From Ichthyophonus hoferi (Eukaryota; Opisthokonta; Ichthyosporea; Ichthyophonida; Ichthyophonidae), in NCBI GenBank assembly GCA_002751075.1, contig NAOQ01000299.1, positions 2,468 through 66,467 of the forward strand: a stretch of 64,000 nucleotides of DNA, written 5' to 3'. Every line of letters begins with the position of its first letter. Position 1 is the stretch's first letter. Positions 35,693 to 46,200 of the stretch are shown here, one piece after another. The position numbers and the translations under genes were made by a program. The notes under the pieces were generated by a model. That model saw only the letters and a list, made by a program, of their open reading frames with translations. It made no database searches and had not been told where the DNA came from.

Positions 35693-36281
35693 CCTGATGT
35701 ATATTGATTTCTTTGCCTCTACAAGCTACCAACAAGTTCCCTTAAATAGAAGGCGATACTATGGTAGGACCCTTCCCCGGTAACTAAGTTTTTGAAATCA
35801 GAAAGAGTTTGTGTCTATTGGCATAAGATCGCCGTATCGACGACTTTATTGGTGCGATAATAAAAGCTAACTAATCACAAAAATTGAGTGTTGTAAAACA
35901 GAAACATTAAACTCTTTGGTCTCAACACCAACTTATAAATAAATTTAACCTTTTTAACAAGAAAAAATTATGCCTATAATAAATAAAAATTCTAATGTTA
36001 AGAAAAACTGTATAATTAAAATGAATGTTTCAACTCTCCTGGACAAAAATCATGAAATGGAAAGCGAGGCTGAACTATACAACTTGTAGAAACAAAAGGT
36101 TACGTGTTTCAGGAATCAGACATGAGGTCATAATTTAATTAAAACTTTCGATAATATTATTTTGTACAATATTTGAATATACAACTAATATTTTTAATAT
36201 ATTAACCAGGTAAGTAGTACTTGCTTCTGGTTTTAACTCAATGCCTTATTTTTGGTAACCAATCCAATTGAATGAGGTACA

Positions 36282-36362
36282 TAGCTCATTGGTTAACTAT
36301 GTTTAGTCTGTAAAATTGCGGGTCAGGCAACTTGGTTTGACTCGTGGAATACCGTACAAGGG
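36282..36362 (+). repeat. tRNA-like or SINE-like fragment
   Basis: TAGCTCATTGGTTA matches the tRNA A-box, and GGTTTGACTCG about 45 bases later matches a degenerate B-box. The acceptor and T stems do not pair, so it is not a working tRNA. Similar B-box surroundings (GGGTCA then GGTTTGAC) occur on the minus strand near 25745-25790 and more weakly near 20175-20200. Confidence 0.35.
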
Positions 36363-36649
36363 TCTTTCCTACGATTAAGATGAGTACACAGATAGACGAG
36401 TAAATCCATGATATGTATATATTTTAAATAGAGTTGTATGTTGAGTAAGAGATGAGAAAATACTTTCCCTTCAACATACAGAATACAGGGCAAAGTACCT
36501 TCTAACCATCAATGAGAATATATATATATAAGATATTGTTAACAAATTATAAGGAACACAAAGTTTTTTAAAATATTTCTTCTCCTTTATCCTTCACGTG
36601 ACCTTTGTTTATTGGCTGTGTTCTCTATTTCGGTTCAAACTAGAAACAG

Positions 36650-36952
36650 TCATATTGATCCTTATGGGCTAATGTGATTCCCATGGGTCCTGTAAGGCCT
36701 ACTAGAATTGCTTGTTTATAACCTGATCTTAATTCTTTAATTGATCTAACGTATGTGTCTTTATTTGGATGACTTAAACCTACATCATTGGTCCAATTGC
36801 TCATCTTTCGGTTAATCCACGTTGACGAATCATTTCATTTGACTCAGAACGTCATTAAGCTAATATTAGATCAATCATTTCATGAATCACTTGTTACCAG
36901 CTTGTTGACTGTACTACCTGTTCCTTCGGGGTTGACGGTCCTGCAACAGTAA
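36650..36952 (+). repeat. Dispersed repeat, copy A
   Basis: Shares blocks in the same order with 50930-51215: GATCCTTAT, TAGAATTG/TAGAATTA, CTTTAATT, AACGT, CAATCATTTCATGA, TGTTACCA and CGGTCCTGCAACA. Diverged old copies of one family; no open frame. Identity unknown. Confidence 0.6.
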
Positions 36953-37781
36953 ATTTATTTTTCTGTGTCTGTTTCAAAAAAATATGCCAGATTTATATTA
37001 AAAATGAGTACTATGAAAAGATAAGTTAGGACCTATTTTATTTCCTAATTCAGGAATGAATTTTTTATGTTAAATTAAAGCTAATGTTTAACTACTTTAA
37101 CCAATCAGAAAACCGCTTTTAATTACTCTAATTACAATTATCCCACACTTAAATTGGTCCGGGAAAATGGTTCATCTAACTATCAGGACTCGGTGGCATA
37201 CTAATATAGAATCGGAACACTAAAGAGTATGTAACAGTTGTTTAGGCCAGCTCTGGAATTTATCCCTCCTGAATAAAAAGTCAGTACTTGACCATTAACC
37301 TTGAAAAGGAGTAGTATTTCACAGATCATATCTCTAATATATAATCACTACCCCGACTGAAATCAATATGTTGTCACAAACTCAAAACATCTCAATCATC
37401 CCAGTTCAGAATCCTAGATTATGAACTGTGTTATGCATATTATTGATCATAATTGTATCAACTAAATCATTGGCCGTGATTTCATTTGATGGCAAAAACT
37501 TGGGTTTAATATAGGCAATTATGTAATAGATGCTCCCAATTAAACACCAATCAGAAGCGATCTTCTCGAGTCTTTTTTGAGACTTAAGCCCGTGTCCAAG
37601 TAGTTCACAAGTGTATTAGGTTAGAAAGTACCAATGCAGATCATTGATATTTAGACATTATCTATTCTGTAGTGAATACTACAGAATATTCCCCGAAAAC
37701 TGATATAAATAAAGGCCTAGTATTTCAAAATCAATATAACGGATAACGGACATGCATTTGTCCGAATGAGGAATTAAAAGA

Positions 37782-37950
37782 GCACGACAGACTAGCCACC
37801 AATCAATCAAGAGTAATGAGTAAACAAAAATGTCATTCAAGCCAAGACCAATTCATTTTGAGTATCCGAAGACCAATTAGATAATGGCAGGTTGACTACC
37901 AATCAGTCAAGAGAGATGGGTAAAAAAATGTAAGTCAGGTAAAGATCAAT
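37782..37950 (+). repeat. Local tandem duplication
   Basis: Copy 1 (37782-37850) and copy 2 (37886-37950) share GACTAGCCACCAATCAATCAAG / GACTACCAATCAGTCAAG-like blocks, then ATGAGTAAAC / ATGGGTAAAA, AAATGT, and AAGATCAAT / AAGACCAAT. Unit of about 100 bases. Confidence 0.6.
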
Positions 37951-38384
37951 ACTATCATATTTATAGTATCACACATATATAAAGGTGCACGGTTATTGAC
38001 AATCCATCCCACTGGTCAGGTAGTCATAGCAATTGTATTATGTTTATTTGGTGCTGAATCATTGTTTAAGACTGATATCTATATACCGCTCTAATCACTA
38101 GGCCACAGAACACAAAACCATCTACCCGTACCACTCTATCGCGTAAATCTTTCGCGTAAATCGCTACAATCGCTTGGATATACTACTAATTGACTCCAAA
38201 GATGATGGAAAGGTGTAGGTATGCATGTGGTGGTATTTTTTTGGTGTTGATGTCTACGCTACATATGAATGTAGGGCTAATCATACTATGTCCCCATGAT
38301 TTTGCACCACTACCCTCTCTGCTCTTCCAGGAGTGATTGTAGTAGAAGTGCATCCTAAGTCGCCTATTGGTCCCAGGTCGTTAG

Positions 38385-38418
38385 TCATAGGGCGATAGGG
38401 TCAAAGCCCACATTCACC
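38385..38418 (-). CDS. MEF2: Possible MEF2 terminal coding exon
   Basis: After a tatatag acceptor, phase matches a donor at 39128 (AT|G) and reads MVNVGFDPIAL before TGA at 38385-38387. A minus-strand AATAAA lies at 38048-38043, consistent with a 3' UTR running on from here. Support is only phase and signals. Confidence 0.35.
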
Positions 38419-39057
38419 CTATATATTTTATATATTTATATTGCCGTTACCTCCTTCCTTTATCATATCAGGCTTCCTATTGGATCCAAGAAAGAGGGGG
38501 AGGGAGGGAGAAGGTTAGTATTCATGCTCAGTTTAAGCAACACCTTGTATATATAACATAGTACTAATTAATATCGCATACTATATGATAAGGTGTATTT
38601 ATATTATAGTTCACCAATAGATTAGAGTTACATATTGCACTTATTACCCGGTCCAATCAGTATAACTATATGTTATTATACATTTTAATTTCATCTATAT
38701 TATAAAAGAAAAAATTAAATAAATTATCAGGTTAAATATAAACACTGGGGCTTGCCCTATAGGTATGTATATACCAAATGATCAACTAGCCATTGGTTGA
38801 TTAAATTGTATACTCTAAACCAATCAAGATATGTGGGCTCATTACAACTGCAACTGATTCAAACCACATATAATCGGTTGACTCGACCCAATACTAAAAT
38901 GAATGGACAGGGTTGACTAAGTGTAGTGTACACATATAGATAAGTAAGAATAAACTATATAAAATTATTCAAAAAATAATACTATCTGCATGAATGTAAA
39001 TATTTATGCCATTAAACTTTACTAACAAATTGTTACCTGGATACTTACATAAGCCAA

Positions 39058-39237
39058 TCAACGCACGGCCCATATATACATACATAATATTATCCAATCA
39101 CATACACACATACATGTGGCAACGTACATAGAATTCCTTAGATCGTCTCTATCTTGTACTGGTTGTGGCAAAAGGTTCTGGCCGGGATGCATGGAAGGCT
39201 GAAGAGGTTGTTGTTGCATAGGAGCGTGTAAAGGAGG
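39058..39237 (-). CDS. MEF2: MEF2 exon 7 (Gln/Pro-rich; last or penultimate)
   Basis: Starts [19 protein letters not shown] after ctcttcctacag. Two ends are possible: read-through to TGA at 39058-39060, adding a hydrophobic Cys/Trp-rich tail that does not look like MEF2; or a gtacgt donor after 39128 leading to a short final exon at 38418-38385. I favour the spliced form because the read-through tail looks like translated intron. Confidence 0.65.
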   Translation of the reverse strand, partial: PPLHAPMQQQPLQPSMHPGQNLLPQPVQDRDDLRNSMYVATCMCVCDWIILCMYIWAVR

Positions 39238-42200
39238 CTGTAGGAAGAGAGGGAGGAGAGGGAGAGGGAGAGGGAGAGGGATAGTAAATATAGATAGACT
39301 CATTAGACACAATTCCCATATTACTGATCTTGTGTGCTTATTATATATAAAGATTAAAATATAAAACATACATCCATTGTAAATCATAAGCTGGAGCATG
39401 TCTATTTTGATACCTATATAAAGCGTCATAGTTAACTATTACCCAATCGCATATCATGATTTCATTGATCATTGAGGCAAGAAGGATGTAAGAACGGCTT
39501 TATAACATACCGTACAATATACAAATGCAATCTGATTGGACGAATGACTCGTGTGTATGTATGTATAGTGAGTGCATGGTTACAGAAAATGTATGTGAAA
39601 ATATAATATCAACATATAAACATCTGTACATATATCTACACATAAAAACTCACTCGTTCGTTTTCAGCCCCGGGTATCATCACAGTAAGTTTGGGCTTCT
39701 TCCGAATCATATCACCACCTCTATGCTCTAAAAGAATAATACACATACATACATGACATAGTTAGTTGATGTACTAACTATATATGGTTACTATAAAGTA
39801 TAATATATATGATTTAATATAATTGAACATAAGACTTGAAACTGGGACCTGGTTTATTCTTGTGTGGAAGTTGGAAAGGATCGGACTAATGATAAGGCCA
39901 ATCAGGAAGAGGATTTAAAAAAATACACAAGAAGATAAATGATCCATTGGAGAGGGGGAATAGACATATATATATGGTGTTTAATAATAGTAACAATGAC
40001 AACCAATAAGGATTAGGGATATTGAACCATATAAGGCTAATACATACGGGGGGGGTGGGCATAGTAAGGAGCACCATAATAAGGATGAGGCGGATAACCG
40101 CCATGCGTCATTGGATATGCTGGTGCGCCATACCCCATAGGCACTGGTCCAGGTGGTCCTGGGGGAGGCTATAAATAAATGTGTATGTTAGTATGTATGT
40201 ACATATATACAGGTATATATATATGTGTAGTTTACAATTAATTACATGGTCTGAAAATACAGCAGTTCATCTATACATATATATATATATCCTATTCTAC
40301 CTGCATATACGGTTGTGTAGTGTTTCGCATCATATCGTCAAACTCTTGATTAATACGTCTTTGTTTCTCTTCCGACCGGGGAGTGAGCACTGGGAACTAG
40401 AAAGAGAAGGAGAGGGAGAGGGAGAAGCGGTGTGTGTAAGAGGATATGTAAAGATAAACAAATTAGTAATTGCAGCTAAATCATGCATGGCTCTAATAAT
40501 AGTAACCTATCATAGGTTGCAATGAGTTAGCCAACCATCAATGGTCTCCTGGAAAAAATCTATGGATGCCTAGTTCCTAGTTACATCTTATCGTTTTCTC
40601 TCTAAGATTTATTGCCTATTTACACCAATCATATTAACATATCTCAAATGTCATTCATTCTAAACGCCAATCGGTGTATTCTTTCCATTCCCTCTTTTGA
40701 AAAAATAGATTGCCCTCTCGTTTTCAATGTATAAAAAAACTATTTTCTTGAATTTCTACCAATGGGTAGATAACATATATAAATATGAGTCAATAAAGGA
40801 AAAAATATAAAAGATAAAACATGATATAATGAGAAAGTAGTAGATAAGAATGGCTTAACCAATCAAACATTAATAATAGAAGGTAACATAAATGACAAGA
40901 ACGTATGTATGATATTGGATCATTCAAATGATCTAAATGTTTGTACAACAATAATAATATGCTTGCTTGTATAAACATATATATATGACAATAAACAAAT
41001 GAAAACCATATCCATATATGCCTCTTACCGAATCATCATCGACCCTTAATCTATCTCTGAAGTCTGTGTTCTGGTCCTGCTGTTGTGATTGGTGCTCATC
41101 CTCCTCCCGCTTTATCGCAATTTGCTGTGAATTAAACAATGCATAGTTCATATATTGTGGTTGGTATTACTCACACAGAGCTTATCATCGAGGCTATACA
41201 AACATAGAATGAGATAAAAACAGAAATTATTATTATTAGCACAGGAGCTTTCTCACTGACTTAGTGAACTTCTTCTATTCATATATGGATAGAATGCAAA
41301 CTTTAATGAGTCTATTCATTATAACACGTACCCTATAAATCATAGTCACACAGACCAATCAAAGCAGAGATTGTTTTAGCAATAATTAGTATGCAGGCAT
41401 TTTTATTAGCCCAGAGGCATTTAACTTTAATTGTCCACATATAGATACATAAATACTCTATACTATACACTATACTATGCTAGATTATATTATACTATAC
41501 TGTACTAAACTATACATCTATACGCACCTTCAACATATCATCATTGGTTTTAGCCTCGTGGGGTTCGTTATACTCAGTATACTTCAACAATATACGATCA
41601 ATGTCAGTAGAGGAATATTGATACAGCTTATTAGAGCTGTTGAACACAATCAGAGCCACTTCACAGTCACATAGCACGCTGAGCTCATAGGCCTTTTTCA
41701 TTAATCCTGCCTTACGTTTGGTAAAGGTTACCTGCGCAGAGGAACGTGTAGAAATGATAGCGGTTAGCATAGGATTGTGAAGCGTGGTAATAGTAATAAT
41801 AATAATAGTATTAATCTGTATGTACATTATAACTAAATAGCATGTCACAGCTAAAGTAGAATTTATGCTAATGACAGAACTGGTTTTTCTTTTATATTTA
41901 TATTTTTTTCAGATAACATACTTGTATGTACTTACTATATTAAAGTTTAAAATGAGATGTGTGAGTTCATAGGACGTAGGGATTGGATAGGTGTAATTTA
42001 CATAAAAATAATAAGCTGTTGGGATTGGTTAATTAAAAGTATCACAATTATATTTGAATGGTAGACATCCTGGGTATTTCTTGAGAAGGGGGTAAAAATA
42101 ATATATAATAAATAAAAGATAATAGATGACCATACATTACAATGCAATAGTATTTATGGATGTGTTATTATATGTGGTATAATTATAAACATGGTTACTT

Positions 42201-43266
42201 GCTGGCTATATATAGACCAGTGTAGAAATTAGTAATAGATGATACTTACATAATAGGTATAATTAAACATGAATTGCTATTGGCCAAACACTAACTGTAA
42301 AATATAAATTTTGAACTGTTTAATGTTATATATATATTAACTACAATGAAATAGAGAGAAAGATGATTGAATGCTAGGTATGGCGTCTGTATGAACGGCA
42401 CAGTATATATAGCAAGGTATAATATAATATAATATATACTTTCTCTCCTATCTATTGGTCTCAGATTTTATATTATCTCCTCTGTTATTTATACTACCCT
42501 ATAAAACAACAGTAATAAATTTTATTAAAAAAATGTGTATCCATACAGGATGCTTCTCTTTTTATGTCTTGCAAATCTAACAATCTCGCGTGCCTATAAT
42601 TTAATAATAGGATTCAATTAGTCAAATTTTCTAAGACTTTTAAGAAGGGTGGCAAGGGTTATCCATTGGACGATATAATAAATTAAAACTATATTAAAAC
42701 CCGTTAAATCTATTTAACTATGTGATTGGCTAAATAATCAGTGATAAATCTGTTATAACGTGCATATGGCGGTAGATTAATTATCAACCCTGAAAAACAT
42801 ATATATATACCTCCCACGGTACATAGCAGCCTATAAGCAACTACTCCTCGTAACCCATCACATACTTCTATTAGCTTGTTTGTAATTGAAAAGGGAATGT
42901 TATGATAGAATCTATATGGTTGTGTAGCCTACACCTGAGAAAGGACTTGCCAATACCAAAGAACCCCATATGTTCAAAATATAAATTAACGACATAACCG
43001 TACAAATTAGACGTTATATTGACCTGACCTATATGTTCCCTCCTTCCAACCATCAAATAAAAGAAAATAGACAATAATATAACATCAAACTTCCTGAAGC
43101 TAACTCATGTCACATAAAAGTATATCTGTACTCTATGGATATTGTTTATATATGTAGGATATATTGGATGCCTTACAGTAAAAAAAAAACATGTATAAGA
43201 ATAAGAACTCACTTGTTTGTTCCTCTCATCCGCAATGGACTGGATCTGAATTTTTTTGCGGCCCAT
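39058..43266 (-). CDS. MEF2: MEF2 MADS-box transcription factor (at least 7 coding exons)
   Basis: MEF2 is a nuclear transcription factor that binds A/T-rich sites as a dimer and drives muscle, neural and other differentiation programmes. Exons on the minus strand: 43266-43213, 41731-41528, 41124-41029, 40396-40301, 40168-40048, 39727-39654 and 39237 onward. The first encodes [18 protein letters not shown]. The second holds the rest of the MADS box and the MEF2 domain ([20 protein letters not shown], then [19 protein letters not shown]). Later exons are Gln-, Pro/Gly/Tyr- and Pro-rich activation-type sequence; one carries [10 protein letters not shown], matching the vertebrate motif RKPDLRVVIP. 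Length is about 262-274 residues, shorter than vertebrate MEF2 (about 460-510). The stop is uncertain. Untranslated 5' exons were not found. Confidence 0.95.
39654..39727 (-). CDS. MEF2: MEF2 exon 6 ([10 protein letters not shown] motif)
   Basis: Joined C|AG, it encodes [19 protein letters not shown] and six further residues, ending at a gtgagt donor. The motif corresponds to the conserved RKPDLRVVIP of animal MEF2 proteins, supporting both exon and frame. Confidence 0.85.
40048..40168 (-). CDS. MEF2: MEF2 exon 5 (Pro/Gly/Tyr-rich)
   Basis: Forty codons plus one base, opening [16 protein letters not shown] and ending in a Pro run encoded by eight C. The donor at 40047 gives phase 1. Length changes in the C run would shift frame, so sequence accuracy matters here. 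Confidence 0.82.
40301..40396 (-). CDS. MEF2: MEF2 exon 4
   Basis: Thirty-two phase-0 codons starting [20 protein letters not shown], flanked by ctctttctag and gtagaa. Same length as exon 3; both are phase 0 on each side and so can be skipped in frame. Confidence 0.85.
41029..41124 (-). CDS. MEF2: MEF2 exon 3
   Basis: Thirty-two phase-0 codons beginning [16 protein letters not shown] and ending RLRVDDDS. Gln/Asp/Glu-rich, hydrophilic. It sits where vertebrate MEF2 genes carry their mutually exclusive alternative exon after residue 86. Confidence 0.85.
41528..41731 (-). CDS. MEF2: MEF2 exon 2 (MADS-box remainder and MEF2 domain)
   Basis: Sixty-eight codons (residues 19-86) from [13 protein letters not shown] to KTNDDMLK, flanked by tctgcgcag and gtgcgt. 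It carries DNA-contact and dimerisation residues nearly as in vertebrates. Both intron positions (after residues 18 and 86) match those I recall for vertebrate MEF2 genes. Confidence 0.96.
43213..43266 (-). CDS. MEF2: MEF2 exon 1 (MADS-box start)
   Basis: Eighteen codons, start ATG at 43266, donor CAA|gtgagt. MADS proteins of the MEF2 class start directly with MGRKKIQI, which fixes this start. Residues 9-10 are QS where other MEF2 proteins have TR. Confidence 0.96.
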
Positions 43267-46200
43267 GACTATGGCTCAGTTATCATATAGTGATATGGTA
43301 GAACGGGCGAGCAGTACCTAACCGTGGAAATATAGGTGCGTTAGGATATAATCGAATGAAGTAAAAGGAATAGACAAATGGGGGGGAGGGAGTTAATATG
43401 AAACATCTTAAACGTTGTCCTGTATAGGAAGATATAATAATTAAAAGTCAGATGAAGTCAGTGGACTAGTTTTTGGAACATGTTTTGTAACCCAGCCTAA
43501 TAGAGAAACCACCATAAACGACCTCTAAATCAAATTAAATCAAATTAACAATGAAAGGTTCGTGTAGAAATATATAGCTACAATATAACCTTTTTGTTTT
43601 TATTGTCTTTCCTTTTTATTATTAAAAAAAAAAGACAAACGAAGTAACGCCTTTTCATGTTCTATTATAACATGCTCGCCAATTTACTCTCTCTTCCCTA
43701 GCGACACATGTCCTGGTTATAACAATGTGGTAGGAATATCTTTCCCCGGGTTCATTTTTTATCCCAGCCAGTGCCACTATTCGTTTACCTAAGAACTATA
43801 TAAAGGAGAGAAAGATGGGGGGAAGGAGGTAATAAAATTGGAAATTCTTACTATGATAAGAATACAATATAGCAGATGGTTACGGTATAAAAAAGAGAGG
43901 GAAATGAATGCCAAAAATAGCATCCTTAGTTTATAATTAGGACTGACTGGGATAGGGGATAATCCGATACTCCTTATAACCATATATGGCTAATAGGTTT
44001 AAATCACTCCTGTCATTTGTATGACCGTTTTTAACCTGAAGATAAGAAGATTATTATTGGTTGGTGAATACTTATTTGATATTGGTTTTGGTTTGCTATG
44101 TCCGTTACAGTTACTAAAACATGATTTTCCACCACCCGTGAAGTTCTTAGGCCCGACTCGGACCGTATTTAAATTGACCTGGTAGGAGAGTGCATGTGTC
44201 ATTGCATTTTTGCCATAGATGGTTATTAATTAATAATCTTAGCTATTATTAGCTTTTCAATTTGAAATAGACACTCTGGTTTTATAAAATATAAATTTAT
44301 ATATATGCAAAAAGGTGTACATATTATAGAAACAAATTTTTAACCATAACGTACCAATTTTCTTTTCTCTAACTAGCTCGGTTGAATCACAACTTTACTG
44401 TGCTCTGTATATTATTGATGATGATTGATGGTTACCAATAAGAATATGACATTCATGGGAATAGTTAGACTGTGGAGGGCAGGGATTGCTTACATCTTGG
44501 CCCGTACGTGGGGCTCACAAAAGGTCAGAAATTAAACGACTATTTTTACTGGTTGTCTAATGTCATTCTTGAAACAGACTGGCCAATAATATTTGTGGGA
44601 AGATTCAGCCAACTATGGGTAATTTTGCAATCTTAAGCGCGCGTAAATCTAATTGTCGGTTGTATAAATTAGATTATATTATTTGTATATATAGTTTGGG
44701 TATTATTTCATACAGTCTATTAATAAATCAAATATAAACGGTTTCATGAATAAATTAAATCTCAGAAGACGCAAGACACTCTTATTTTTATATGCTGGTT
44801 ATTAGTCAGCTTTATAATAGTTGTATTTGATCCTGATAAGGGATAAGGGGGTTTATGGCCCCTAATCAATTAAACACTAGTCTAAATTAAATTCGGTTAA
44901 GTGAGTCGGAAACGACGCATCTAGCTACACTGACTGGAGGCAAGTTTATCAATTTATTCGCGTAAAAACCTATCTTGACTGATAATACTGAAAGAAAAAA
45001 ATCAATCGATTAAAGATAATAATCACTTATTGTTGTTATTTCCTATAGACATTATCTATATAGATATATAGCTATTATATAAAGAACTTAGTACAATAGA
45101 TACTAGTCCTATTTCCCATGCCACCTAAACCAGGGGACCATATCCTTCAATCTATGCCTTACATAATTGTCAAAAGATAGTGTCTTCCAAATTATAAAAA
45201 AATCTGGTATATCTTTACGGTCATGTTTCTGGTAACTACCTTGTTGCGTTTTATAAAAGACTAATCAGGAAAGATCGACCTATTCCCAAGGCCGTAATTG
45301 GAAATACAACGTAAGCTTGCAATTTTATGCCTCTATTATTCATAGACATCAATAATATAAAATAGCTCTAACTAGTGTATTATTTAACGCTTAAGAGGGT
45401 TCAGCCATGATAATCGGCTGTAAATCAGTTGAAAATATGCCGCTAAGGTTAATTACCAAGCCTTGTCTTAGTACTTGATATGTGTAGTGAATAGATATAT
45501 CAGGATCAGAACTCTAAAATAAACACTTGATTTATCCTATTTAATAAAAAGGGGAAGAAAGAAATTGAACTCCTGTTGGTACCCCCAATTTTATAAAACC
45601 TTGGTCCATCAATAGCTCACACCTAGTTTGACTCGGTGCTCTGGCTCCTTGTTTGTGTATATATGCTTGTCTTACCAATACCTAAGGTGTATTAATTCCA
45701 CTTTTACATTCCTGTAGTTTAACAAATATTATTTTCTGTAGTAGGTGTACATCCTTTATACCATTAATTATACCATAATATTTATCCTGTCCCACCCACC
45801 TTCCTTCATACACACACATCAAGTTTATTTCGGGAGCCATCCGTTTAATGCTTCTTTTGATTGGCACCAACTGCTTCACTTCCTAGTTTTCTAGACAAGA
45901 TTCTGATTGGAGTGACCTCTATTGAGGCAATGTCATGTTGTATTTTTCCGTTAGAGCGGCTTCTAGCAGCTTGATAAGGCTGAAATTGGTCTGCCAGTCT
46001 GACTTGGTGATTGTTTACATTATGTATCTTCTGAGAATGCAAGACGTGTAAGGAATTTGATTCGCCAACTATTCGCAATAGCCATTAAGAACATTGATCA
46101 GGTTTAAACCATGGATTGGGTGATACGTTTATACCAAGCACATAAATATCTTACTCCAATATGAATTGTAAAAGGTATGACTAAAGGAAAAGTGTCATCT

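Larger units (their letters stand above)
32918..38340. other. Intergenic region, repeat-containing
   Basis: Between the TA gap and the end of the MEF2 gene. Apart from the repeats listed separately, I see no confirmed exon. The one stretch with coding-like composition is the open frame at 35402-35692. Confidence 0.5.

Noticed and set aside
45682-46078. Two overlapping minus-strand frames of 65 and 77 residues
   Set aside because: Different frames, no splice pair joining them and no family match.
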